A stretch of DNA of 64,000 bases from Taxillus chinensis (taxonomy: Eukaryota; Streptophyta; Magnoliopsida; Santalales; Loranthaceae): positions 33,311,664 through 33,375,663 of the forward strand of contig CM042088.1 of the NCBI GenBank assembly GCA_023512835.1, read 5' to 3'. Below are positions 46,584 to 58,795 of this stretch, one piece after another. The notes under the pieces are model-generated. The model was not told the DNA's origin and made no database searches. It was given only the letters and a program-made list of their open reading frames with translations. Position 1 is the stretch's first letter. Every line of letters starts with the position of its first letter. A program made the position numbers and the translations under genes.

Positions 46584-47482
46584 GTACTCCAAAACCCAAG
46601 CTGAGCATGAGGAGCACTTGGCCGTGGTGCTGCAGGCGCTACGAGATCATCACTTGTATGCTAAATTTAGCAAGTGTGACTTCTGGATGCGAGAGGTGCA
46701 TTTTCTTGGGCATGTGGTATTTGCCGAAGGAGTTAGAGTGGACCCAACCAAGATTGAGTCCGTAGCATCTTGGAAGAGGCCCACAAATGTTTTTGAGATC
46801 CGGAGTTTCTTGGGTCTGGCAGGGTATTACCGGCGTTTTGTGGAAGGATTTTCTCGGTTGGCGACGCCCATGACGGCTCTTACACGGAAGGGAGCCAAAT
46901 TCGAGTGGACGGACAAGTGCCGGCGAGCATTCGAGGAGTTGAAGACTCGCCTGACTACCGCACCAGGTGTTGAGTCTACCGCAGGAGGGAGTGCCATTCG
47001 AGGTGTATTGTGATGCGTCTCGCGTTGGACCGGGGTGTGTCCTAATGCAAGAACGCCAAGTCATAGCATATGGCTCGCGACAATTGAAGTCCCATGAGCA
47101 AAACTACCCAACACACGACCTGGAGTTAGCGGCAGATTATTTTTGCCCTAAAGTCTTGGCGACATTACCTTTGGGAGAGAAATTTGTGGTATATACCGAC
47201 CACGAAGCCTACGATATATCTTCACCCCAGAGAGACCTAAATTTGCGACAACGGAGGTGGGTAGAGTACCTGCAAATGTTTGACTTCATGCTCTCCTACA
47301 TGCCTGGGAAGGGAAATTTAGTAGCCGACGTGCTAAGTAGAAAAGGGAAAGCTGAGCTTTCCATGAGAGAATGGAAAATGATGGAGCGGTTGGCGGTGCC
47401 TGGTGCAACCTGCTTCGACGATGAGGGAGCTATCCTGTGTCCTCTCACCGTGATACCAGGAGTTGTATCGGCGTGTCCGTGA
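46584..47482 (+). pseudogene. Outer type B pol: end of reverse transcriptase and RNase H
   Basis: Continues the frame interrupted at 37699: [16 protein letters not shown]-type [49 protein letters not shown]. After a frameshift near 46970 the RNase H domain runs to 47482 with the acidic residues in [16 protein letters not shown] and VVYTDHEA, then [15 protein letters not shown] and [13 protein letters not shown]. The CDAS, E and YTDH residues are kept, so this domain looks the least damaged. Confidence 0.9.
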
Positions 47483-47559
47483 GGGAAGTTAGGCGACGTG
47501 GATCGTGAGGTGATCCGGGCCCAGGATAGAGGCCGGAGAGCGTTGTAGAGAGCCGGACG

Positions 47560-48890
47560 AAGGAGTTGAGCATGAGCTGAAATTTCGGGGGCGTTTGATA
47601 GTACCACCTCCCTTGCGTGAGGATGTCTTGAGGGAATTTCATCATTCCCGTTTGGCTGTACATCTAGGAGGAACTAAGATGTATCATGCCGTTCGCGCAC
47701 GCTCCGGTGGCCGGGGCTGAAACGGAGGGTAGCAGAGTTTGTTTCCAGGTGCCTTACCCGTCGGCAAGTGAAGGCAGAGCACCAATGACCCGCTGGTCAA
47801 TTGCGGCCTTTACCTGTAGCCGAGTGGAAGTGGGAGCATATTACCATGGACTTCGTGACGGGACTTCCTACCACTTCGGGAGGAAGGACATGATTTGGGT
47901 CATAGTGGACCGCTTAACTAAGTCAGCCCATTTCTTGGCAATTCGAGAGCGCGACTCTATCGGCACGTTAAGCCAGTTGTATGTTGATGAGATTGTCCGC
48001 CTGCACGGAGTGCCCTTGTCTATTGTTTCGGACAGGGATGCGCGGTTTACATCCCGGTTTTGGGGAGGTCTGCAGGAAGCATTAGGAACCCTACTTAATT
48101 TGAGTACCGCATTCCATCCTGAGACTGATGGTCAGTCCGAGAGGACCATTCAAACATTGAAAGACTTGTTGAGGGCTTGTGTACTTGATTTTGGAGGATC
48201 ACGGGCTTCCCACCTTCCTCTGGTTGAGTTTGCCTATAATAACAGTTACCAGTCTTCGATTGGGATGGCCCCGTTTAAGGCATTGTATGGCCGACCGTGT
48301 CGGTCTCCATTATGTTGGGCAGAAGCTAGAGAAGCGGCTATGTTAGGACCTCAATTGGTCCAGGAGGCTACGGCAAAAGTTCACTGATTCGGCAACGCCT
48401 TCTTACGGCTCGAGCGGACGAAGTCTTATGTAGATCGCCGACGCCGACCGTTGGAGTTTTTGGTGGGAGACCACGTATTCCTTCATGTTTCTCCACGGAG
48501 AGGGCATAAGAGATTTGGGACTGGGTCCAAGTTATCCCCTCGGTACATTGGACCGTTCGAGATTTTGAGCAGAGTTGGACCTGTTGCTTATAGGTTGGCG
48601 TTACCACCTAGTTTGAGCGAGTTCATAATGTTTTCCATGTATCCCGGTTGCGGAAATATCATCCAGATCCCACACACGTGCTAGATTGGGGTACCCTGGA
48701 TCTTGGAGAGGATGTGTTCATTGTCGAGGCACCCATCCATATTTTAGATAGGTGCGAGAAGAACGCAGGTAAAACTATTCTCTTGGTTCGGGTGTTGTGG
48801 CAACACCGAGGGCCGGAGGAAGAGACCTGGGAACGTGAGGCCGAGATGCGTGCTCATTATCCTGATCTGTTCGAGGACGAACAACTCTGA
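47560..48890 (+). pseudogene. Outer type B pol: integrase
   Basis: The zinc-binding part near 47640-47760 is broken over frames ([15 protein letters not shown] text and the [15 protein letters not shown] text). The core at 47686-48387 shows [28 protein letters not shown] and [18 protein letters not shown] (DDE), then [17 protein letters not shown] and [12 protein letters not shown] frameshift near 48385 precedes [19 protein letters not shown] (48451-48684). The tail 48648-48890 contains HILDRCEKNAGKTILLVRVL and EEETWEREAEMRAHYPDLF, which resembles the chromodomain-like end of Tekay chromoviruses. Confidence 0.9.
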
Positions 48891-49098
48891 AGGAAGGGAG
48901 GAGGGCAAACATCAAACTTCAACATAATCAGGTATTTGCCCAACTAGTTAGGTAACCTGAGAATATAACATCGCTACATGACCATATGGAGTGTATAAAT
49001 GTGTGAAATAATTTGTGATTTGTTGTGTATTAATTTGTGCTAGAGGGTGTTAGAGGCCTATGCATTGGTTGTGATTGTTTTCTTTCATTCCACCTTTT

Positions 49099-49133
49099 CT
49101 TTTCGAGGACGAAAAGTCTTAAGGGGGAGAGGA
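49099..49133 (+). other. Polypurine tract and upstream hairpin, outer element
   Basis: CTTTTCGAGGACGAAAAG (49099-49116) is a perfect 7-bp inverted repeat with a 4-base loop. It is followed by AAGGGGGAGAGGA ending one base before the LTR TG. The same pair occurs at 30278-30312. Confidence 0.85.
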
Positions 49134-51078
49134 TGTAAGGACCCGTACCTTGAGTTAGTCACAGTTTTGCCTTCTGAGTAGAGTTGTTTTCTAGATTTTG
49201 ACCTAGTGAATGGGCTCAAATGAATTCACGTGCAAAAGGAAAGATTCTTAGAATGATGTCCTCTATCTACCACAGAAGTTTTAGGCCAAACGGACGTGTA
49301 TGTGGGGTGCACGTGAAATGGGTCCATTTCACGTGCAAGTGTGGTTGTCTTCTACATGATGCAAGGAGGCTAGGGGTGAAGTTTGAGCGCATTTGGAGTG
49401 CATTTGGAGTTGCACGTGAATTGGGGAATTCACGTTCAAATTGGCGTGCAGCCATATTTTTGCATGGTTCCCTTGGTTTTGACATTCTAATGATCTTCCT
49501 CCAAAGGACCATGTTGAAATTCTGAGTATTTTGGCCTATATGGGTGCGGAAAGGTGCTAACTTGTGTGATCAAAACTACGTCGTTTTGATCCAGGGATTT
49601 ACTTAATCAAAACTACGTCGTTTTGATGTGGGTAGTGTCTATATAATGAGGGCTTGAGTTTAAGTTTAGGGTTTTTGTGTTCTTCTTTGTTGCAATTGCC
49701 TCAGAGAGAGAGAGAGAGGACCCGGTGCGTGGTGGTTGGTCTTGGGAGGTGTCTAGCTAGAGGTTAGGACAAAAAGTCCGAGGTAGGATTCATGTTCTCC
49801 TAACTCTCCTCTGTTCTAGGATATTCGCTATATATATATATGTAAATCCATATATCTCCTATATGGATGTTGGTCTTCGGTGGCATGTTCTGTTGATTCG
49901 ATGTTGAATTTGGCCTGAGGATTTTCTCGGGTTTGTTTATGCCCACCATGTGTTTGATGAAATGTCTGTGAGGCCTGCACACTATGTATTTGATAAAATG
50001 TCTGTGAGGCCTGCATGCCATGTATTCAATATAATGCCTGTGAGACCTTGTATATGGGTGTCTGATGATATACCTGTGTGACTGGTGTGTAATGTGTTTG
50101 ATTTGTATTTGATAAAAAGCCTGTGAGGCTGATGTGTGTGGCTTGTATCCGACCATGTTGGTCCCTCCTGAAATAAAGTGTAAATGCTTGTCTGAGTTTA
50201 CATGTCGAGATGTAATGTTATCTTGTTCGTTGGTCTGTTTGAGACCGAGCTGAGATATGGGCCAGGCACAATAGCTGGACCCCTTTGAGATTTGGCCGGG
50301 ACGTGGTCCTGAGTCTCGGTGTAGCACTCACAACGGTGGGCTAAGTCTACACCCATTCCTGAGGGTAGGTATGGCGCCCGAGGAGGTGGTTGACCATATC
50401 TGACTCGGGTGGAAAATGTTGCATTGGTGTCCATGCAATATTCGCCTGGATGTGGTATGTCATGTCGCCGTGGTGGCGGGGTGTCCTCTCGCCCTTCGGT
50501 GCGGGCTCGGGTAAAGAGTGTTTACCTGGGGTGATGTTTGCTGCTTTAGCCTTAGGCACGACACGAGCACAAGCATACACATATCATGCATGTTGTAGAG
50601 CGGGACGGGTCCGGGGGAGACCGGATCCCTACGAGCTATGGCTTGCTCACCCCTCCTATAAACCGTCCTTTTGCAGGGTTTAGCAGGCGGTAGGTGAAGG
50701 CTGAGGAGCTAGGCCCCCGAGGCTGGGAGTTTTATGTTATTTCCTTTGTCGTGCTCGTGGTTTTATGTTCTGGAATTTGGTTTGGTTTTATTTGTAACAG
50801 TACACCTGGCTTCATAGGGGTTTTTCCCCGACTGGGTTGTAATAAACATTTAGTCTTTGAAATGAAATAAAATGAGATGTTGTTATTCAATTTGTGTTTG
50901 TGTGCATGGTTTGGGAGCAGGAGCATGCCCCTTGACATGTTAGCCTGGTTGTGCAGGTTTGGGACAGCACCCGTGCCAGAAGTCCTTTTAAGGTGCTTGC
51001 ACTAACCCCTTGTCCCTTCGGGTGCGAGCATGGGCAGTCACTACTCATTTTCAAGTGGAAGGAAATTGGGGCGTGACA
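49134..51078 (+). mobile_element. 3' LTR of the outer type B element
   Basis: 1,945 bp, TGTAAGGACCCGTACC to TTGGGGCGTGACA, closely similar to the LTR at 30313-34751. It has the palindrome at 49309-49336, ACGT palindromes at about 49568-49627, a TATA element at about 49639 and a GA repeat at 49704-49718. The right flank CACAT would be the target duplication, but the left copy has been lost with the deleted left end. Confidence 0.93.
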
Positions 51079-51298
51079 CACATCACTATCTAGATGTTTT
51101 CTAATTCAACCGACTACTTAAACGCAAAGTCAACTAATAATCCCCTAAAAGTCAACCAATGAGCCTTTTGGGGCCTCGACCCAAAATCGGACCCAAATAC
51201 TGTCAAAATGCTCACATCGACGAACACAATATTATCCAAATTTTTTCAGCCTCCTAAAATGGCTATCTCTCAGCACTACCCAAATATGAGTCTTTATA
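51079..51298 (-). mobile_element. Type A-like LTR (minus), 5' part
   Basis: The complement of the first 220 bp of a type A LTR. It ends at the right in GAGTCTTTATA, the mutated complement of TGTAAAGACTC. It is the other end of the LTR whose 3' part is at 28090-29635, separated by the type B insertion. Confidence 0.78.
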
Positions 51299-52053
51299 GT
51301 GTGTGACCCTTGAGTTGGGTGTAGCGGGCTAAGGCTTGAGATGAGCTCTTGGCGAGCTAGTATTGTACCTTGATGGGTGAGACAGTTATTAGGTTGTTGT
51401 GAGCAGGCAAAGGCCTGGGTTAAGCTGTTGAGCTCATGGTGCTAGGGCTGAGTGCCCTGAGCTAAGGATCTTCATGGAGATCGTGAACAAGCTGACTCAT
51501 GATGTGGACAGATTGTGTCCTGATGTTTGTTTGCAGGCTAAGTTCCGATGATTGTGCACACTACATAGCACACGAATATGCTGAATATATAGTATAGACT
51601 TATCTATTTTGCATAGTAGAGTGATGTGGAGTTATAGGGTCACCTACTAAGCTTGTAGCCCACCTTTACTTTGTTGTTTACCTTTTCAGGTGCGACCTGA
51701 GACTAGTGGAGGGCGTTTTTCCAGGAGGATATGCCCACTACTCTGATGTATGATATAATAGTGTATTCTGTACTGATTTTGTGTTATATCTTGGACATGA
51801 GTCCATGGACAGTTGTACTTATACATTGTTTGTGATGTGATATATGTATAACTATTTTACATATTGTATGCATGATGATGTACGAGAAAATACAGGATTA
51901 CCCTTGATATATAAATTTACATATTACATGATTGAGACAACACCCACAATGTAGTCTTTATTAATGCTTGTCATCATCCTCTTGATCCTTTGAGTGCAGG
52001 CAAGGGGAAGTCACGTTCCTGGTTTTGTGTACCTTAAAATTTAGGGAGTGACA
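51299..52053 (+). mobile_element. Type A-like LTR (plus), right part
   Basis: Continues the LTR left at 28089. GACCCTTGAGTTGGGTGTAGC picks up where CCCTTGAGTGGGTG stopped, and it runs through GTGCGACCTGAGACTAGTGG to a decayed end TTAGGGAGTGACA. The break flanks GGGTG and GTGTG are compatible with a worn 5-bp duplication plus a small deletion. Confidence 0.75.
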
Positions 52054-52693
52054 ACATAGGCTACCACAACCTTAGCCACACAGGCTACTACAACCTGTCA
52101 CACAAACTTTCGCCCTCAACCACATAGGCCTCACATCACAATGTCTCATAATACAAATAAAACACAATATCACAAATTTACATATCCATCCATGTAACGA
52201 GAGCACTTTACAGGGCATGCATACCATATAATACACAATTAAGGGTATTATGCCTCAATCCATAACAACACATATATTAAACACAAACCTCGATTTAAAA
52301 TAATAAAAAACGATGTTAAGCCTTATAATACTCACTCCCAACCATAAGTCCCCTTGTGATTCCAAGGTTTCTCATGAAGCACTACTGTGAGACTAACACA
52401 AAAGAACACAGACACGAGATAAACAATAACCCCTAGCCACAGTGGACACCCTAATGGCCTCCATAACCAACTACAACGAAATTGACCCTTAATCTCCTCT
52501 AACCACAAACACAAAAAAAAATCATGCATATAAACGCCATTAAAGACTAACATTCATATAGGAGATCATGCTATATGAATATATATATATAAGCTTTGGG
52601 CCTAACTCTAAGATAGATTCAAGAGTAGTAAAGAATCCTTACCTCGAATTTGGTGGATTTACAGTTAAAAAAAACAAAAACCTCTTCCACTTT
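52054..52693 (-). mobile_element. Outermost type B-like LTR, second segment
   Basis: Continues 26918-27423 with ACATAGGCTACCACAACC-type words, CCTCACATCACAATG and an inverted ATATAGGAG...CTATATGAAT word near 52555-52585. It is interrupted at 52694 by a further type B-like LTR. Confidence 0.65.
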
Positions 52694-54298
52694 TGTCACG
52701 CCCCGGATTTCCAACCCGAGGAAACTGGTTCGTGACTCCCCTTTACCACGCGGTGGATAAGGGTTAGGATAAATAATTCCACAAATATCACAAATATCAT
52801 AAACATCCATAATAATTGTCCACAAGGCAAACCACATATATTTATTAAATTCGAATATCTTTTACATCGTTTCCCCATTTGGGTTACAATAGTTACTCAA
52901 CATAACACAATACAAAAACAACAAAAAGTAAACTCAGTCTTCCACCCTGGGTGTCCCACCTAATGCCTGTAGGTTCCTGAAAAGAAAACAAACCACAACA
53001 GGAGGGGTGAGCAACCACAGCTTAATCGGGATCATGTCTCTCCAACTTATCCCATGCTCCTAGCTTCTATATGATGACATGCACAAGTGAAGTGTCATGG
53101 CAATAAAATATAAACAGGTTATGAACAACATTTATAATTAAGGCAACACATAGGCAAGCACAACCATAGCCACAACCATACAGGCTTCCACAACCACAGC
53201 CACACAGGCTCCACAACCACATAGGCTACCACAACTACAACTACACAGGATCCACAGCCACATAGGCTACCACAACCACATCCGCATAGGCTACCACAAT
53301 TCCACATAGCACACTTACAAGCACAACACATTAATACACATTCATAACACATCAAATAAATACAAGCATTCAACGTCCATCACCCAAACCATTTTTAAGG
53401 TCAAGTTCACATGAAACATTATCAACCACAACTCTCTTATAATTCCCAAGTTCCCCCGCCAAACTCTACCACGAAACTATCTCGCACGAACGCAACCCCA
53501 CCATGAAACGGACCCTTTATCCCCACTAACCTCGGACTCATCAACGTCCACAAGCACAACCTGCCAATGAAGGCCAACATTCATATAGGAGATCACACCT
53601 ATATGAATTTACATATAGATATACATACATAATTACCTCAAGGTTGGAATCAGAAGATCCTCCTAGCTCCTTGCTCCTCTCCAAAGGTGCCTCTCTCTCC
53701 AAGAATGCAGTGACAACGAACGCACCAAGAACGGTCTCTCTCTCTCTCTCTCTCTCTCTGCGACAGCGGCTTAAGAAGAACAAAACCCTAAAAAATAATA
53801 ATCAAAAAACAGAAAATCGTATCGAGCATATGCTGCCGCAGAGACGACATCAACCAAAAACAGGCGGAATCGACCACATCGACCACCTTTTTCTCGCGTC
53901 GACCAGACTCCACATCAACTAAACTTCCCATCATACAAGGTCAATCTCAAGCTTGGTCGACCGCGTCGACCTCACGTCGACCTCACATCGACCACTCTTT
54001 CGCATCGACCAACACACGGGAAAGCTCTCGAGAAACTGCACTTGGTCGACCTCGACCACACATCAATCCCATGTCGAAATTAATCTTGCATCGACCACAG
54101 CTCAAACGACACACGTCAATTGCTCATTCTGCCAGGTCGACCACGCCGGCTTTTGCCACACCGACCAAGGCTGCATCGACCAGCGAGATCCCCACTGAGG
54201 CGCTGCACCCTCAGACTCCCACTAACCGTCTGGACAAGAGTCCTTGCTTAAACACACAACTGACTAACTCGTCTAATCCACAAACACGAGTTATTACA
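52694..54298 (-). mobile_element. Type B-like LTR inserted in the outermost LTR
   Basis: From TGTCACGCCCCGGATTTCC to CACGAGTTATTACA, 1,605 bp. It contains a (TC)n run at 53735-53759 and, in U3, about 13 copies of TCGACC within 53870-54181. The right flank starts TCCTCT, the complement of the end of the polypurine tract, before CCACT, and CCACT also lies on the left three bases before the LTR. So it may not be a simple solo LTR. Confidence 0.7.
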
Positions 54299-54367
54299 TC
54301 CTCTCCACTCCTTGCTAGACACCTCTCACCCCCAAGAACAAAGCAGCCACAATCATAGACAGAATAG

Positions 54368-54405
<38 letters not shown>

Positions 54406-54966
54406 CTTTAGAACAAAATACCCCAAACAACATATATCAAAAAATACGCTGTTACAAAGTCAATGTCAACCAAAATACACCCACATTGACCTACATCGAC
54501 CATATATTCTCGTGTCGACCAACCTTCCACATCGACCAAAGGTTAATCTTGCACCAAACCAAACATGGTCGATGCACCCACATTGACGACACATCGATCA
54601 CACTAAGCCAGGTTGACCACCCTTTGAGAAAATTCTCTAGAAACTCCTATTGATCGACAACGACCACTTTCATGCCACATCGACCACGTTGATCTCACGC
54701 TAAAAATCATCCCCGCATTGGCTAAACACTCTTCACTCTATTGAATCTCCATTAGTTGACATCAACCCCTACTAGACCATGTCGACCAAGGTTGCATCGA
54801 CCAAACCTTCAAATGATAATCCAATGAGACCCTCGCCGAGGCGCTGGCCCTTGGACTGCCGCTAATGTAGAGGCTAAGTGTCCTAGCTCAACACAAGTGA
54901 GCATATCTATAACCTCTACCTCCTTCCTAGGCTAACTCCTCAAATCCCTAAACATGAGTCATTACA
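54299..54966 (-). mobile_element. Outermost type B-like LTR, final segment
   Basis: Runs from CCTTGCTAGACACC through a (CT)n repeat at 54371-54402 and further TCGACC clusters (54490-54800) to CATGAGTCATTACA, the complement of an LTR 5' end. It is followed by TCCTCTTCCCCTTAA, a polypurine complement, so this is the 3' LTR of the old minus element. Confidence 0.7.
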
Positions 54967-55439
54967 TCCTCTTCCCCTTAAAACTTTTCATCCTCAAAAA
55001 GACAATGCATCCACTGTAAAGCAAAACACAACAAACACTAAATGCACCTTCTCATGCATAACCTCATACCGTAACACACAAATGTACTACACATCACATA
55101 GTAATATACACCCATAAACTCATTATAACATAACCTAACACATAGAGGAGACAAATATACTTATAGCACAAATAAGATAGTATTGCATACTAAATTAACA
55201 ATGCATATCCTCATGTCCCAATACATATCTCAATACAAATACATGAAACAACAAACACATGAAAGCACATCAATATCCCTTGGCCAAAAGCCACCTCCCA
55301 CCCTCAAGATTGTTCGCCCTTGAATAAATCTGGATGTTGCTCACGCATTATGGACTCGTGTTCGCATGTCTCCTCTTTATTGCTATAGTGCTGTTACAGC
55401 ATGCGAACCAATGGAATAGCGTGACCCTATAGGAGCTTC
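54967..55439 (-). pseudogene. Old type B element, 3' internal end
   Basis: Polypurine complement, then CTTTTCATCCTCAAAAAG (a decayed form of the hairpin before the tract). Further right are decayed pol C-terminal words (GATTGTTCGCCCTTGAATAA, ATGCGAACCAATGGAATAG) that match 39670-39800 in the nested element. Interrupted at 55440 by a type A LTR. Confidence 0.7.
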
Positions 55440-57922
55440 TGTAAAGACTCGTATTTGGGTAGTTTTAAGAGATAGTCATTCTATGAGAATGTAACTATTT
55501 GGACGGTAGTGTAGTCGTCGATGTGAGCATTTTGACTATATCTGGGCCCGATTCTGAGTCGGGGCTCTATTTGACCCGATTGTTGACTTTTTGGGGTTTA
55601 TTGGTTGACTTTGCGTTTGGGCAATTTGACTCAATTTGGAGTTCGGGACCTTGGAGGTCAATTATTGTGTTGGGATGTCAATTATTGACTAGGTCAATGA
55701 TTGACTAGGTCAATGATTGACTAGGTCAATAATTGACTAGGTCAGTTATTGGTCAATGACTGGCAGAAATATAAATAGCAGGAAAAAGAAAGAGCTTTCA
55801 CTTTACGCTATCACGTTTGTGCGTTTGAGAGAGAGAGAGAGAGAGAGAGAGCTTGGAGCTTGGTGCCTTGGCAATTTGGGTTCGTGGAGCTCAAAGAATC
55901 ACTCCAAGTAGGTGTCCTTGAACTTCTTATTTTGATTCTATCCTTGGTATGCATGAATTTGTCATGATTTATGAAATTAAGCATGAACCCTAGGTTTTGG
56001 GGGAATCCAATTTTGGGTTAAATCTAATGGTTTAACATAAGATCTGTGGTTAAGAACTGTTTTATATCAGTTTTAATGTGTTTCTGTGATCTGGGGATGT
56101 TTAATTGCATATTCCATGAGGGTTGAGAAGTCAACCATGGAAATCTGAATTTAGATCTAGATTTCTGAAAATATGAAATTTAGTGCGTATTTATGCTGTT
56201 ATCTGTGCGATTTAGAGGCATTCTGGATGCATTTTGAGGTAGATATTGTAGTTTGTTACGTAAAATGCGTGTTTGTGAGCGTCTGGGGGTTGCTGGGTTG
56301 ATTCCAAACGAAGAACAGGCAAAAACGACGATGAACAGTACCCTTGGTGGATTACTGGGTCAAAATGACGAAGATCCGAAGTTCTGGGTCGAAGGGTCAA
56401 AGATCCAGGGTCGTTGGGTCGAAGGTTCGTAGTTCGTAGTTCGTAGTTCGAAGGTTCGTAGTTCATAGTTCGTAGTTCGAAGCTTCGTAGTTCGTAGTTC
56501 GAAGGTTCATAGTTCGTAGTTCATAGTTCGAAGGCTCGTAGTTCGTAGGTCGAAGTTCATAGTCCGAAGGTCGAAGATTGAAGACCCGCTTCGAGTCTTC
56601 GAGGCGCGCTGCAGTTCCGCGCTATACAGCTACGAGTCGCAGCTCCAGCTACGAGTCTTCGAGGTGCACTGCAGTTCCGCGCTACGAGTCGCAGCTCCAA
56701 TAGTGTAACTGAACACTGGAGTACACTGAACTTGATTATTTACATTGTAACCTATACCCATCTACACATTTAAGTATTAAAGTTACAATGTAAATAACGA
56801 AATACCCCCCATTTGGATTCAAAGAAAAATACTAGAAAAATTAATTCTCACTCCTTCAAAATGTGAAAATTGAGATTTAGTGTAAAATCTCGGAAAAATA
56901 TAGTTTTTCATAGAGGTGAATTTTTGGAAAGTGGGGTTAGACATCTCAGAAAAATCCTCAAAAATCAGATTATCTTAGTTATGATATGGAGACCCAATGC
57001 CGGGACTTTTTATTTCAAGAAAACAACTTCTATGTGTATCTTCTTCTTTGGTTAAGGAATGATGATTAATTTGTGAAGACTGGCTTCAGTTATAAAGGGA
57101 GTATGGTGAACCTTAGTGCCATATTGGTGTTGGTATGTTGGTTTGAGGAATTGGAGCTTAGGCTTTATGACTTGTTGGGTTCTCACCGTGAGGCTAAGGC
57201 CTGTGTTGAGCCGTTGAGTTCGGGAGCCGTTGAGCTCATAGAGCTAGGGCTGAGTGCCCTGAGCTGAGATCCTGTTGAGGATTGTGTTGAGCCGTTGAGC
57301 TCGTGAGCCGTCGAGCTCGTAGAGCTAGGGCTGAGTGCCCTAAGCTGGGATCCCGTGGAAGATCGTGGACAAGCTGTCCTGTGTGGGCAGGCTGGGTCCT
57401 GATGTTTGTTTGCAGGCTGAGTCCTGATGATTGTGCACACTACACAGTGCACGAGTACACAGAGCATGTAGTATAGAATTGTATGTTTGCATGATGTGGA
57501 GTATTACGGTCACCTACTGAGCTTGTTGCTCACCCCTACTTGTTATTCCCCCCTTTCAGGTGTAACTCGAGATTAGTGGAGGACTTTCTTCCAGGAGGAC
57601 GTGCCCACTATTATGATGTATGGGTACTGTATTTTGTATTGTATTATGTGTTATATCCCGGACATGGGTCCATGGACAGTTGTATTCGCATACTGTTTGT
57701 GATGTGATGTCTGTATGACTGTTTGACTTATTATATGCATGATGATATATGGGAAAGTACAAGATTACCCTTGATGTATGATTTTACAGGATTGCATGAT
57801 TGAGACAGCACCCGCGGTGTAGTCTCTATTGGTGCTAGTCACCAACCCTTTGACCTTTCGGGTGCGGGAAAGGGGAAGTCATGTTCCTGGTTCCGGGTTC
57901 TCTGGAATTTGGGGGCGTGACA
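55440..57922 (+). mobile_element. Type A solo LTR, copy 3 (GCTTC/GTTTC duplication)
   Basis: 2,483 bp, TGTAAAGACTCG to GGGGGCGTGACA, flanked by GCTTC (55435-55439) and GTTTC (57923-57927), one base different. It splits pol text that is continuous in the nested element (AAAGCTTTTCTCG near 39807). It is more diverged from copies 1 and 2 than they are from each other. TATA candidate near 55770 (ATATAAATAG) and GA repeat at 55827-55850. The tandem array at 56395-56570 is built on AGTTCGTAGTTCGAAGG. Confidence 0.9.
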
Positions 57923-58795
57923 GTTTCTCTCGCTGATCCAAAATCTGAATTGGAGCCTTAATAATAGACATATCATCCTTAATGTCCAATGTGCCCCAAT
58001 CATTCACGTGAGTTGGGTCAGAGTGATACTTCATCAACTGGGACACATGAAATACATTGTGCACTTGACTCAACCGTGTTAGCAATGTTAATCGATAGGC
58101 CATTGGCCCCACACAAGCCATAACCTTAAAAGGACTAATAAACCATGGAGATAACTTGGAACCCCTCTCAAACTGTCAATGCCCACGGTGCAGTGAAACA
58201 CAGAGGAATATATAATCCCCTACAAAAACCTACAAAGGTCGCTGTCTCTGATCTGCATAGAATTTCTGTTGACTCTAAGCTGACAATAGGCACTAACAAA
58301 TCAAATTAACTTTCTTTGTAGTTTCTTGAACCAACCGTGGTCCCAAGAGAGTTGTATCCCCCACCTTAGTCCAACACATCATACCATACAACACCTCGAA
58401 AGGAGTCATCCCAATGGATGCCTGATAATTGTTGTTGCAGGCAAACTCTACCATAGGAAGGTGAGTTGTCTACAAACCCTAAAATCTAATATACAAGCCC
58501 GTAGCATATCCTCCAAAATTTGGTTTGTCCTCTCAGTTTGCCCATCTATTTCAGGATGAAAAGTTGTACTCATGCTAAGCTTGGTTCCTATAGCCTCCTC
58601 CTACAAGCCAACCCAAAAACGGGAGATAAACCTCGAATCCCTGCCAGATATAATCGACATTGATACCCCATGCAATCTCATAATCTCATTCCCATATAGC
58701 ATAGTCAACACCCCAATCACATCCCACTCTCGAACTGCAAGGAAATGGGCCGACTTCGTCAGCGATCCACCATCACCCATATCATGTCTTTCCTC
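57923..58795 (-). pseudogene. Old type B element, integrase remnant
   Basis: Minus-strand frames show [24 protein letters not shown] and KYHSDPTHVNDWGTLDIKDD (57879-58121), then decayed core blocks, and at 58601-58867 [13 protein letters not shown] and MSIISGRDSRFISRFW. It stops near 58795, where LTR sequence begins directly, so reverse transcriptase, protease and gag are deleted. Confidence 0.8.
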
